This document shows, piece after piece, positions 46,469 through 58,810 of a stretch of 64,000 bases of DNA. The notes beneath the pieces were generated by a model that saw only the letters and a program-made list of their open reading frames with translations, had not been told where the DNA came from and did not search any database. Numbering within the stretch: position 1 is the stretch's first letter; each line of letters opens with the position of its first letter. Location: assembly GCF_001632365.1 (NCBI RefSeq), contig NW_024468586.1, positions 1 to 64,000 of the forward strand, written 5' to 3'. Both the position numbers and the translations under genes were made by a program. Source of the stretch: Laetiporus sulphureus 93-53 (taxonomy: Eukaryota; Basidiomycota; Agaricomycetes; Polyporales; Laetiporaceae).

Positions 46469-47700
46469 TTCCTGTGACATAACTGTACGGTCAACGTCGA
46501 GTCTGCAGAGATGACCGTTTTGAGACTGTAGCGACCTTGGTGCGCACGGACGTTACAAGCTCGAAGGATTCGTATAGGAAAAGGCTTCAGGGAGATAGTG
46601 ACTGTCCGCTGCAGATCTGGCTGGCGGAAGGGAATGCAAGAAGTTGAAAGGCGTGGGCTAAAAGCATGGTGACGGTGATTGTGCAAGCGCAGAACGTTGC
46701 CGCCGCTCGCTTATCTGATTTCTTTTCTTTAGATATATCCTAACGGGTTCATCTCAAACAAAAGGCGACTTGTGCTGCCGTCAACATGTTCGATTTACAT
46801 AAATCCCGCATAATCATAGACAGATGGCTCGGCAATGTCAAGAACCAACTACACGAGTTCACGCGTGCCACACCGCCTCGTGCTCAGATCGAGTTGAGTG
46901 TGATTTAATTTTCTGTAGATTGTAGTGCCATATTGTCCAGCGACGCAAGTCGTACTTTGGTTTGAATCAATGTTAAGGCTGAGGAGGACCTTGCTGTGTC
47001 AAACTGTAGTGATGATACCATGGTGCAGTGAATCCGTATCCACGATCCAGCTAAATGGAGCTAAATGTATGCGCAAGTCTCGTTCAACCCATTGAAGCCA
47101 TTGAAGCCACTTACGACGGTCATGGGCATGTATGCACATGTCGTGGGCCCGACCGTCTGTCTTCATCCATCGTGCTAGTATCTGCTTGACCATTGGAGCG
47201 TGCCCTATACTCGTACTGCGTGTTCGCTTCCTTGGTTTATCATCATGAAAGCTTTGCCAGTTGTGAACACGCCATTGCCGGAACATTTGCTTCGTCATTC
47301 ACACGTCAGTTGACATGCATAATATAGTTGCCTGTTAACCGGAGCATTGGACAGGGCACATCGAGGTCCGAGGAGCTTCAAGTTGGGTCCTAGTGCGCCG
47401 GCCAGAGCAACTGTGCATCTCCCGTGAGATAACCGTCGAATCGACAACGTTCTCTGCTCGAGTGTGTTATTTCCGACCCTTGACCCATCTGCCGTCTACT
47501 TATCGCGAAATTTTTGACAGAGCAGTAGATACGGTCATGTTCTGAGAATAATCAGGCGCTGAAAATTGATCCACATGGTGTTCCCCGTCTTCTATCGTTC
47601 ACACTCTCGACATCCCCGGGAATCAGTACACACGTATGCTGCATATATCGTATTGTGTTGAGCGAGGCCCCACAGAGCCGACGACTCTTCGCTGCACACG
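46469..47700. other. Divergent intergenic region
   Basis: Holds the promoters of the transferase-like gene (-) and the glycosidase-like gene (+). A 99-codon - strand frame at 47298-46999 lacks recognisable features. Confidence 0.45.
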
Positions 47701-49662
47701 ATGAGGCTGCTCGCGCTTTGTCTGTCACTGTGCGCCATCGGCGGAGCATCAGCACAATCATGGTGGGTAGGCAGGATTATTATCGTATGGAATGGAGGTA
47801 ACGTCTACCCAGGTGCGGCAAAAACTACATGGAGGGCTCCCCGGTCGTACCTCCTGGTGGGCAGTTTCTTATCCCCGCTAGCTCCTCCTCGCCGCTCCTC
47901 GCGTTCCGCTGCGCACCCGCGATTCGTCCCTACGTAGCCTCGGACGCCGGTTCCCCTGCGGGAATCCTCATCGATGCCGTTCTCACGTACTCCGAGATCA
48001 GCGATGCAGTGCCAATCAGCCTCCCGGACTATGATGGCCGCGCAGGTGACGTGGTCGTGGTCGTCGAAGTGGACGGGAAAGTCGTCACGGGCGGCGTCGT
48101 CGCTCTGAACGCGACCAAAGTCGAGTTGCCGTTCTCGCTGTCCGGACTCGCGGCGCAGAAGGAGCCGTATGATGTGTCGTGCACTGCGACGTATGTGAGC
48201 GCTGCAGCGGGCCCGCAGAGGTTCAGCGCGGCTACGACCCTGTCGTACCTTCCGGAACCAACCGATGGCAGTGCGGTGGTGAAAATGGACCTGAGGACTG
48301 GTGTTTTGTTGGCGAAGCCCGCGACAGGTGAGGGAGGGGACTACGAGACTGTCTTTCCTGTGGGGTTCTACACGGCGTTCGGGGACTATCTCGCGACCAA
48401 CTTGTCCAGGATCGATGAGGCGAAGGAACAAGGGTAAGGAAGGCTACTCTGACTGTTCTGCCTATCACTCATCATTTTCAGATTCTCAATCGTACGTTCG
48501 GATCCATGCGCTGCAATATAATTGACGGCAACGTCGCCTGCAGATCCACCCGATCCCAACGTATGACAACCTAACGCAGCTGCAAGAGGTCATCACACGC
48601 ATGGAGGAGGTCGGCATTTATCTGATGTACGATATGCGCTGGTACGTGTATGCACTCTCGTCCGTACTATGCCCCTTCTGAATACGCGGCAGGACGTATA
48701 CGAACCTAACTTCCATCGCGGAGCAGGTCAACATGGTGAAGAACAGCCCCTCGCTGCTCCTTTGGTATACGGGCGACGAGCCTGACGGGAACGAAGACCC
48801 GTTGAACGGGACGACGCTCGCATACGACCTCATCTACGAGCTTGACGGATACCACCCCGTCTCGCTGTGCCTGAACTGCTTTGACTACTATTGGACGGAG
48901 TACTCGAACGGTGCGGACATCGTGCTGCAGGACACATACATGATCGGGAACAATGTGACATTCTCTGTCGAGTGGCACACGCCGTGCACCCCGGACTACG
49001 GCTGCTGCGGCTGCGACGACTGCAAGGGCGACTTTGAGGACATCAGCACGCGCATGGACATGTTTTCGTACCGGATGTGGGTGAACGGCTGGGACAGGAC
49101 GAAGACGCTGTGGACGGTCCCGCAGGGGTTCGGAGCGGCGCAGTAAGCGATGCGAATTGTGCCTGAATTGTTCACTCATAAATTGGCGTACCGAGCAGGT
49201 ACTGGTCGCGATATCCCACCGGCCCAGAATTTATCGTCCAAAGCGTCCTCGCCATCAATCACGGCGGCATGGGTATGTTCTCCCATTTCCTCCGCACTGC
49301 ATAGCGCTCACTATCCTACCTTAGGCGTGGTCTCCTGGGATGCGCCCACGACGGACGACATCTGGGCGTATGCGGGTTTGCTCGCGCAGTCTTCTGCAAC
49401 GCTGAAGGCATATATCGCGAGCGATGCTGCGTCCTTCCGACACGTCTTCGTAGACCAGATCGACGTCGGCCTCTGGACCGTCGGCGCGCAGACGCTCGTG
49501 CTCGCGACGAACCTGAATTATGCAGAAGAGACGTTCGACCTGGCGAGCGTAGAGGGCCTCGTGACGCACCCCGCGGTGCAGGTGCTGGACAGCGGGGCGA
49601 CGCTGAGTGGGAGCGTGATTGCGTTCACGTCCGTAGGTACGGGCGGGTTTATACTAGGCTGA
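47701..49662 (+). CDS. Secreted glycoside-hydrolase-like protein (TIM-barrel type), family unassigned
   Basis: Exons 47701-47762, 47813-48433, 48482-48491, 48544-48641, 48693-49142, 49199-49272 and 49325-49662 sum to 1653 nt (550 aa). The N-terminus MRLLALCLSLCAIGGASAQ is a signal peptide with cleavage near ASA-Q. Residues 20-210 look like beta-sandwich modules. From about 230 a barrel is suggested by IHPIPTYDN, YLMYDMRW, LLLWYTGDEPDG (likely acidic catalytic pair), HPVSLCLNCFDYY, DIVLQDTYMIG and GVVSWDAPTTDDIW. The C-terminal 130 residues form another beta-rich domain. The Cys cluster CTPDYGCCGCDDCKGDF (about 400) is unusual. The protein is probably extracellular with several N-glycosylation sites (NLS, NVT). 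No GPI signal. The enzyme class is inferred from pattern only. Confidence 0.78.
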
Positions 49663-51639
49663 TTGGTGTCTGTGCGGACGTCCAGTTATTGATGTACGCA
49701 ACCTTGGATTGGAGTACATCGTGAGAAATTCATGGTTGTCGCTAGAACAGGAGCGGTGAATATGTGGTGCAAAAAGGGCTCCGATGAGACGGAAGGACCG
49801 CATAATTGCACCGAGACGTCGTAGGAGTGAAGAGGACTTTGAAGCGCAAGTAGCGCCTAGCGCACTCTGAAGCGAAGCGGTGAGAGGCTATATTCTTGTA
49901 CGATAGCTACCTTTGTCTATGCGTCGCCGAGAATGTCCAGAGCATGCCAACATGAGTAGCATTGACAACAGTACGTAGTAGCAATAGTACGAATCTTCAA
50001 TCAGGTCATGCAAATATATAGTACTTAGCCAAAGACAATGAGATCTGAAACCACTATGTGAACGTAAAGTATCATCATAGAGCCACCAGTGGTATGGGAA
50101 CAACAGCCGTCCAACAATGTCCATCCAATAAGCCTGTACCACCTGCTAGTATTGTTGGAAATGGCCGACCGATGGCATTTCTGGTGGAACGCGCTCAACG
50201 CATCAGGAGGGACGAGTGCCAAGCGAGAGTTGAGACGCGTCACATGGCGGTACCTGGAAATGCAGCAGTCGAGTAGGGAAGGGCGGAAACCATATAAGTA
50301 CGCACCTGTACCCTGTAGTCCCCAGTCGTTTGTGGCCCTAACCGGCCTCTCACTCCTTTGCGTCCATGAGACGGGAAGCTGATGGTTGGGTAACACCGGA
50401 GCCGCACCAATATTTCCTAGACGTATCCTTGCCATAGCCACCCAGAAGGTTGTCCAGCTCGGCCTGCAGTGCTTCGGCGGAATTGTGCGCCAGCTCGAGG
50501 TCGTCCGTATAAACCGGGCTGCAAGACGAGGTTGCGGTTGAACAAATAACCTCGAAGTAAGCGAGATCCAGAACGGAGCACAGAAAGCACATAGTGTACT
50601 GCAAGAGGCTTGTGGGTAATCATGTGTGCTGCAGCAAGTTATGTTGTGGGAATCTTAGAGGCGAAGCAGCGGGTTGAGACGAAAATATGTGCAGAGGTAA
50701 CGGAGCATTGCAGGCATCGTTATGATGCATATTAACAGCACGGTCTAGACCGAAGGTTTGCGTACCAGGCTTTCACATGAATGAAGGTACGGGAGGGTGC
50801 AATATTTTCTCTGGCATCACAGCACGCGTAGTGTTCTGTGCTAAGGACCCAAAATGATTCCTCCGTCTGCAAGGCACGAAGTCGCCTCGCGTCTCCGAAT
50901 CCTTCCTTGACAAATGAATCCACTCGATTATACACGAAAAGCGGACGTATTGGTAAATGCTGGCATGAGAGGAAGGTACATTGCGCCGGATCGGAGACAT
51001 TCTTGAAGCAATTCAATTCCCGTCCATTGCGGCCAATCACGCGGGCTAGGGAATTGAAGAGGCGGTTGTGTCTGCATAAGAGGAGACAAGCAGTTTGAAA
51101 GCCAGTGAGAAGCCATTGGTCCTCAGGTAGTAGGTGCATTGAGGATCCCCATGCCGAGCTGGGAGAAAGCGCACCCTGCCGTCATATGAAAAGTGCATCG
51201 AATCCACCGTGTGCTGGTACACAGGACAGGCGATCGAACGAGCGAGCACTGAGCGGCGGGAAATCGCGGCGCACCCCATATTCATGCATCATGGGCGAGG
51301 ATGCGTAGCTTCAGCAAAGGCGGAGTTGGCGTTAGGTCTACCTAACCTATATATCTGCTGACCTCCCTCTGTCAGAGAAGCAGATATTTTGTAGTCTGCC
51401 TAGGGGAGACAAGAGTTGGCTTACGCCACGACAAAACAGCTGCGAATGACCTCCAGTGGTAGAAGCAGCAAGCCCAATGTTATCTTGTGGTCAGCTATGT
51501 TGTCGGGACTCCTCAACGAATGATTCAAATAGCATTGTTCTAGAAGCCAGGTCGTTCTTCGAGCGGGCGTATTGGCGTCATGTGAAGGATCTCAGGAACT
51601 CCTGGATCTGCTCTCGCCTAACCCATCAGGGTTCTCTGG
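49663..51639. other. Intergenic with one coding-like - strand patch
   Basis: On the - strand at 50520-50350 a frame reads YTDDLELAHNSAEALQAELDN and ends with a stop. It is preceded by a possible splice acceptor (CTTGCAG near 50520). I could not identify a start or a family. - strand frames at 51139-50732 are also open but not recognisable. Confidence 0.3.
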
Positions 51640-52026
51640 TTTGAGTAGAGGAGTAAAGACCAACTCGAAACTGAGGGGTAGGCCTCAGCTCGAGCAAGTA
51701 TATATACAAGTGGGGTAGTACCCCTGGTACCGGGTGTAAGACCCTGCATACCCTAGGTTCATACTAATACATCATTATGGCATGCTATGGCGTGCTCAGG
51801 CCTAGTGGAGTCCGTTTAAGTCTAGGAGTGTCTATGGAGTCCAGGCCTATGATATCACTATGACGTAGGGTCACGTGGCTGGTACATGTTTGAGGGATGT
51901 CTGAGTGGCGTAGGTATACTAAGATATACACGTGGAGGCGTAGTGGTATCTTTTATATATAGTAACTTGGTGGATAAATAATGATCCGTGGGCGCTTGAG
52001 ACTTGTGGCACGGAAAAACTGTGACA
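51640..52026. mobile_element. Possible fragment of an LTR related to the solo LTR downstream
   Basis: This sequence ends in GGAAAAACTGTGACA (52012-52026), nearly the same end as the solo LTR at 53742-54426 (GGGAAAACTGTGACA). It shares the block GGTCACGTGxCTGGxACAT (near 51870; compare 54298). I found no matching TGTCACAG start, so only the 3' part may remain. Confidence 0.4.
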
Positions 52027-53379
52027 CGTTGAGCATAGTGAGGCACAGCGGCAAAGCAGGTATTATTGCCGATCAAAGATGAGGATGTGGGCTGTGCGGC
52101 TGTATGCGCACTGCTGGCTGCTTGCGTATTCCTCTCTCTCTGCTCACATTCCCTGTGTGGACTACCATCTTGCATTGAACGTTTGCACTCTTCGCTACAC
52201 CTTCTTGACTACAGATTCAATGGACAAAGCATTCGAAGACACCTTCCAGCTGCATGGAGAATCACCCGGCCCTGTGAGTCTGGCTACTGTGCTCGACTCA
52301 GAGCATCCTAAGTTGACCGCAAATCAATCGAGTGAGGCATAATAGCAGATCACATATAAGCTTGTTTAGCCTGCTGATGAACCTCTATGACATACATAGA
52401 ATGTCAACACTGCAATGTGCTGACGATTCTCAGGCTCCAGTGCCTCAGAGCGAAATCTCTAAAGCACAGTATGTTATTGCAATACACTCTAGACTGCTTT
52501 GTGTAGTCTGAAACAAATAATGAACGTTACCCAGAGCCTCAAACCCATTGTCTTCGGCGACTCAAGATGACACACCAGCTGAAGAAGGAGAAATTCTGTA
52601 TGCTTCTTCCACTCTTGCGGCATATAGTGATAATAACATTGTAGAAGGCCTCATTTGATATTGTCTGAGCTTTCAATGAAATTGAGAACCATATTGCAAA
52701 CTTTGAAGAATACATTAGCTGGGTATGTATTAACTGTTCTGTGAGATAAGTCCAGAAACTGTGCATACTATTCATGCACAAGGCTACCATGGAAGGATAT
52801 TGTCAAGTTGGTCACAGATTTGTGTAGCATAACAGAAAGGGCTACAAGGTACAACACTGTTCCAGAACAGCACCAGATTGTTGATAATAAATTCAGGCTA
52901 GAAGATGACAGATACCTCACAAAAGATAACTATGATCTTCAGAATGATTCAATTCAAGCACAATTGGAAGCAAAGACCCTGCAGCTGTTTCTTCAACATC
53001 TCAATATCTGTATCAGGAATTGGACAATCTGCTGAAAAATGGCAAAATCTTCATTAATGGGCAGAAAGTTGCACATCACACTTTAGATGGCCAGAAAGAT
53101 CTTGGCAGTGCTCTACAGAGCTGCTTTGACTATCTGGACAATTTGACAAATATTGACAACGCCATTGCTGTAATGGAGAATGCTGTGCATCTTGCTTCAG
53201 AAACTCATGCAGCTAAACCTATATGGCTTGACAATCTTGAAATTGCTTTACAGAGCCACTTTGATCATCTTGGCAATCTGACAGATATTGACAAGGCCAT
53301 TGAAATGAATCAAAAAGCTGTGGACATCACCCCAGATGGACATGCAAAGAAATCTGTATGGTTTCACAATCTTGAAAAT

Positions 53380-53624
53380 NNNNNNNNNNNNNNNNNNNNN
53401 NNNNNNNNNNNNNNNNNNNNNNNNNNNNNNNNNNNNNNNNNNNNNNNNNNNNNNNNNNNNNNNNNNNNNNNNNNNNNNNNNNNNNNNNNNNNNNNNNNNN
53501 NNNNNNNNNNNNNNNNNNNNNNNNNNNNNNNNNNNNNNNNNNNNNNNNNNNNNNNNNNNNNNNNNNNNNNNNNNNNNNNNNNNNNNNNNNNNNNNNNNNN
53601 NNNNNNNNNNNNNNNNNNNNNNNN
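53380..53624. other. Assembly gap (245 N) inside the TPR array
   Basis: A run of N between two near-identical TPR units. The true number of repeats, and any further break, is hidden. Confidence 0.99.
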
Positions 53625-53736
53625 TGAACAATCTTGAAATCGCTTGACAGAGCTGCTTTGATCATCTTGGCAATCTGATGAATATTGACAAGGCCATTGA
53701 AATGAATCAAAAAGCTGTGAATCTCACCCCAGATGG

Positions 53737-53741
53737 GCATG
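53737..53741 (+). repeat. Left target-site duplication GCATG
   Basis: Identical to 54427-54431 on the other side of the solo LTR. Confidence 0.85.
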
Positions 53742-54426
53742 TGTCACAGTGCATTGTGACTCCTGCCTAAAAAGGCAAGGAGCTGGCTGCAAGGTGCTGC
53801 CTGCGTCCTGTGACTCATTGCCTTTGGTGGATGATGACATGAGGTGAAAGGGGCTCAAAGGGCCCTTAGCCTTATCAGATCAATGAGAGGTAAATGGCCA
53901 TTGTAGGCATCATGAAATAGGTGAATGAAACTGGTGATATCCAGTTCCTCATAGGTGCTTATATACATGTATGGCAGAGTTCCTGGCACTTGTGCTACTG
54001 TGAGACCTCTGGTACCTACATGTGAACATAATGCCAGAACTGGTAATGGTTCTGGTCTTGTCATGACAACTACCTACTATTGGCCATGAGGTTTTCTAAT
54101 GAGATAATTGTGTAACATGGTGCCACCTTGTCGGTGACTGAAGTGGGACCACTATTGAGTGGTCAATAAGGTGTCTACTACTTTAGTAAGGTGCCTTGGT
54201 GTCACATGGGATAGCTGAGCCTTGCGGACTTCGATGATCGTAGTTGAGCGCTAGTTAGGGGTCATGTGCTAGGGGTGCTAGTGTGGGCGCTTGTCTAGGT
54301 CACGTGACTGGACATATTCCTGGTAGATCATAAGTGGCTTCCTGTGACATCTGTGCCTTGTGTCATATCAAAGGTTTATACCTTGGCATGATGCCAAAGG
54401 TATATTGTAGTGGGAAAACTGTGACA
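53742..54426. mobile_element. Solo LTR, 685 bp, with 5-bp target duplication
   Basis: It begins TGTCACAGTG and ends AAACTGTGACA (TG...CA ends within a 9-bp inverted repeat). It is flanked by GCATG at 53737-53741 and 54427-54431. Removing it restores the TPR repeat reading GATGGGCATGCAGATAAACC, as in sibling repeats (GATGGACATGCAGACAAATC). There are no internal gag-pol genes, so it is a recombined single LTR. The superfamily is not determinable from ends alone. Confidence 0.9.
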
Positions 54427-54431
54427 GCATG
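54427..54431 (+). repeat. Right target-site duplication GCATG
   Basis: Second copy of the target site. Confidence 0.85.
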
Positions 54432-56650
54432 CAGATAAACCTGCAAGGTTCAACAATCTTGAAATCACTTTACAGAGCCACTTTAATCATCTTAGCAATC
54501 TGACAGACATTGACAAGGACATTTAAGTGAATCAAAAAGCTGTGGATCTCACCTCAGATGGACATGCAGACAAATCTGCATGGTTTTACAGTCTTGAAAA
54601 TGCTTTACAGAGCTGCTTTGATCGTCTTGGCAATTTGACAGATATTGACAAGGCCATTAAAGCTTATTCATCTTCTGCTTTTGCATTCACTGGCAAGGCT
54701 ATTACTAAATTTGAAGCAGTTAAGCAGTGGATCTACTGTGCTCATATTATATCAGACCACTCTCAGCTTGAAGCATATCACATAATTATGAAGCTTCTTT
54801 CCAGACTTGCATGGGTTGGATTATCATTTTCAGCCCGCTATGATGCTCTCATGAATACTGCTAATATTGCAAGAGATGCAGCTGCAACATCTCTTCAACT
54901 TGGGTTCATTGACACTGCTATTGAATGGCTGGAGCACGAATATTCAATAGTGTGGGTACAGCAATCATCTCTTCATACTTCAGTGAAAGAATTTGAAGTC
55001 ATAACATCCACATCTTGCAAGTCAGCTTCATAAAGTGTCAAAGCAACTTGAGATAGCCACCACTAATAATCAGCTTGTCTCTGAAACCTCAAATAAGATA
55101 CAAATATCACCAAAGAAACAAGCTCAGATGCATAGGGCTCTTGCACTTGAATGGGAAGCACTACTGTTCAAGATCCAATCTTTGCCAGGATTTGAACAAT
55201 TTCTGTTACCCAGAAAAGTTGATCAACTTCATCAATGTGCACAATCTGGCCCTATAGTTATTGTCAATGCCAGCAAACTAAGATGTGATGCTCTGATTCT
55301 TGCTCCAGGCTCAAATGATGCAGTTCACATTCCTCTCAGCAACCTCACATATAATGATGCATGCGACCTTGAACAGTCATTCAATGCTTTGCTTAGCAGT
55401 GACAGCTTGCAATGGATAGGTCAATGAGACTTGCAACTATGGTGCCAGTGAATGGTGCTACATTTGAAAGTATTCTTTTCAATCTATGGCTAAACATTGT
55501 TAAGCCAATACTGAATAAACTGCAATATGTGGTATGTGCTTCCTTATTTATTTTTTCTTCAAAACTGATATATTGATATATAGGCAAAGACAGCAAAAAA
55601 TGACCAGTTACCTTACATTTACTGGTGTCTTACAGATTCCTTGACATTTCTTCCCATTCATGCTGCAGGGTTGTATGAAAATGTAAATGAGAATATGAAG
55701 ATCTCAGGCTCACCTCAAAGAAAGTACCAGTTCTATTCACAGGAAAGGCTTTGGAATTGAATTGAATAATCTAGCCTTTCATGTCAAGTAAACAATTTTG
55801 GGGAAAGGATTGGAAAGGGGCTCATTTTGCACCTTTCCTGGGCATTAATTTGCACCAAGCTGCTCATATCAACTCGAAAAATGATATGGTGTCACAGCAG
55901 GGAAAAGTCAAAGGAAATCTGCAGTTTTTTTTACTCATTTCTCATATCCCAAATCGGTATTTTCTTTGAGGTGACTATGCCATTTCATCCTATATTCCAG
56001 CACTCAGCACACTTCTTCCTCAAATTGAAAACAGTACTCATGAAGACTTTCAATTTCTGCTTGTGAGGCAGCCAGAGTCAGATGGCTATTGTGAACTTCC
56101 AGCAGTACAAAAAGAACTTCAATCTATTCGAGCTAAGCTTGTTAGTCAACATGATATGCAAATTTCAATGGTAGAGTCAGATAGCACAGTACAGGATGTA
56201 CTTCAAAAGTTAGAAAAGGTCAATTGGGTTCACTTTGCATGTCATGGCATACAAGATAAAGACAATCCAATGAACAGTGGACTGGCACTTGCAAATCAAG
56301 AACCTTTGAAGCTGTCTGACATTATTAAAGTGTCTCGCCCTCTTGAAGGACTTGCATTCTTGTCAGCATGTCAAACAGCTATGGGGCACAGAAAATTAGC
56401 AGATGAAGCAGTGCATCTTGCTGCAGGAATGTTATTTGTTGGCTATAGTGGGGTGATTGCAACAATGTGGTCTATTGGAGACAGTCAAGCAGCTGAGGTT
56501 GCTAAAGATGTCTATGATCAGTTATTTGATAATAATAGTTAGCTGGATCATAGGCAAGCTGCAAAAGCATTGCACTATGCAGTTGAAAATTTGAGACAGT
56601 CAGGTGCATCCTTTCAATCTTGGGTTCCTTTCATACATCTTGGCATTTAA

Positions 56651-57436
56651 GAGCAGTTTTCATGTATTTTTTAATTGATTTCAACATTAGGCTTCTTGTT
56701 ATACATGATCAATCATTTTGCGTGAAGTTTGCATACAGTTCTATAGTAATTATGCCTGCTTAAACCAACAGGAGTACAATCCTCTCTTATGCTGGTTGAG
56801 ACCTTTAGAAGTTCAATATGTACTGATGGTGATTTATCAGTTCAGATCCCTTTTGACATCCCACAGAGGGTGCATAGCCAATCTCATGCATGAGCATATT
56901 TTCACAATCTTTATGAGGGAAACCATATCTTCATACAGCAGAACATAGAGAAATCAAATCAGAAAATTACTCATCTTCCTTATCATTTTCTCAAGAACTA
57001 TTGAAACAAAATGCTTAAGTCAAATGATAAGCAAGATGTACCTTATGGCATAACAAGAATCACCCTTTGCTCATGAGTAAAATTGATTGTGCACCCTACA
57101 TCAAGCTTTTAGCTTGGCCTACATCATTGTGATCATTCAAGCTAAGGCTTTCTGAGAAATGATATTATTGTGCATGTGAAAACTTGACAGATTCTATTGA
57201 GAGTTTCAGAGATGGAACTGTGCAAGACTATCATACTGATTGTATCATCAGCTTGCTGCTAATGATTACTATACAATGCAATGTGTGCCTTCATTGTTAC
57301 AGAGATCAGATGATCCTCCCCTAAGGCCATATTTCATACCCACAGAGCGGCAAATACAAACACATTAAGAGTGAAGATTGAATCCCATCATGACCGTAAC
57401 AGATCGCCCTTCGTTACTCTTCAACATCCCCGTCAT
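56651..57436. other. AT-rich intergenic region
   Basis: 3' flank of the TPR-CHAT pseudogene, CpG-poor to about 57300. GC content returns to normal at the F-box gene. No gene seen. Confidence 0.5.
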
Positions 57437-58810
57437 CTAAAACTGCAAATAGACCTCTACCCGTTTTGCATTTACATCCATCTCTGTCCATACCGAACAT
57501 CTCACAGCAATCGATCTTGGCAAGCGATCGACAATCGCATTCTCAAGGGTCCTGTCAAATGTCTTCAAATCCAGCTGCAAGTCCTCTAAATGCAGCACCC
57601 CCACATGAAAAATGAAAGAAGGCGAGCGCTGCACCAGCTCGAGGAGCACCGAGTCGATGTACTCCCAGTCGAGCAAGTCAATGTCCTCGAATCGCTCGGG
57701 GAGGATTATGTCAAACGCAAGCTCGCGCAGATGCTGTGCGTCGGCAAGCGCGCGGGACAAAAGGAACAGGATCCATTGCGACACGCAGTCGGAGTTGCCC
57801 ATAGTGGCTTGTAGCACGATGCCGCTGAAGCCTAGGAAGTACAACAAAGGAACCCGTAGTGCGTCCAAGCATTCCATGAGCGGCTCTGTAGCGGCAAGAA
57901 TTTAAAGAACGTTATAGACAAATAATATGCCGAACTCACCGATATCTGCGTTTCTGAGCTTGAAGAATCCAAGGACTAGGCTTTCGAGAGACGAATGGGT
58001 GGCTTCAAACAGCCTGCGCAAGATAGCTAACTCAGTGGCTCCTCCGTTCCACATCAAACGTAGCTCGCTCAGCCGCAGCAGAAACGGGTACTGGAGCAGC
58101 ATGGCGGTGGCTATCATGCCACTGAAAGACCAGGCGGTGCAGCAAAAATCCTCGACAATGATCAACTGCCGGTGGCCGAGGGTGAGCAGATCGGCTTGCA
58201 AGCATCTTTGCGATGCTTCCGTAAGCGATCGTTGGTGAACGTCGGTTATCTCAAATGCACGTCCAGATGTATCCTCGTGGACGAAGTCGATGGAGGTGAT
58301 AGACGGGAATGCGGTCATGAGGAACAGAATGGACTCCATGTATAGATTGCTCGTGTTCTTGATGGTTAGACTCTCGAGATATGGAAAAGCATTCCGCATA
58401 GCCTCGCGGAAGGATCCTGGAATAGACATGTTTGTCCAGTCATCCAGCACGATGGACCAAACATTCTGTAGCTTCTGGAATGCCGTCTCGACCTTCTTCC
58501 AGTCTACGTCCTCAAAGGGATATTCCTGAAAAGTCAAGGAGTGAATGCAATCGAGTAGATTAGTCCGATGAGTTAGAGAAGTCGCATGCTGTTCAATGAG
58601 GTCCTGGAATTCCAAGCAGTTCTCCCTCGATTTGATGATGATACTGTCGAACAGATGCACACGAGTCGCCGGAAGCCACACGCGGCATGTGAGGCTGCAG
58701 GACTGCAGCGAAGTCTTGTCCTTCCATAAATGGTCGATGATATGCTCCCAGAGCTCTATCGGGACCCGTTCTGCCGGAGCAATCGGGATCGTCTTGGAGT
58801 GAAGCGGCAT
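57437..58810 (-). CDS. F-box protein
   Basis: Two exons (58810-57940 and 57885-57437) give 439 aa. The N-terminal F-box reads RVPIELWEHIIDHLW...SLQSCSLTCRVWLPATRVHLF (residues about 14-55) and should bind Skp1 in an SCF ubiquitin ligase. The remaining 380 residues have the leucine-rich, irregular repeats usual in basidiomycete F-box proteins (FPYLESLTIKNTSN, LSELRLMW, SLESLVLGFFKL, LRELAFDIIL). These are likely the substrate-binding part. ATG 58810 (MPLHSKTIPIAPAERVP) is preferred over an upstream in-frame ATG because typical family members have the F-box close to the N-terminus. The 54-nt intron falls between ADIG and PLMECL. The target is unknown. Confidence 0.88.

Larger units (their letters stand above)
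52220..56650 (+). pseudogene. TPR-CHAT protein, disrupted
   Basis: The reading order is an N-terminal acidic part (from MDKAFEDTFQLHG, 52220) and tetratricopeptide repeats of about 43 residues (ALQSHFDHLGNLTDIDKAIE...NQKAVDLTPDGH) up to about 54660. A helical linker follows (TAIEWLEHEYSIVWVQQSSL, then ALALEWEALLFKIQSLPGF), and a C-terminal CHAT (caspase-like) domain with WVHFACHG (His, about 56240) and AFLSACQT (Cys, about 56370). Breaks: in-frame TGA 53645, TAA 54524, TAA 55031, TAG 56540 before LDHRQAAKAL, a 685-bp LTR inserted in a repeat, and a sequence gap at 53380-53624. CHAT proteases fused to sensor repeats occur in bacterial and fungal immunity or death pathways; the role here is inference. 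The gene is very AT-rich and CpG-poor. Confidence 0.85.

Noticed and set aside
53020..54660. TPR array considered as a tandem satellite or CRISPR-like array
   Set aside because: The repeat unit of about 130 bp translates to TPR motifs in one frame; spacers are not unique sequences.
57590..58802. + strand frames opposite the F-box gene
   Set aside because: Shadows of the - strand coding sequence; the F-box and Leu-rich pattern on the - strand explain the region.
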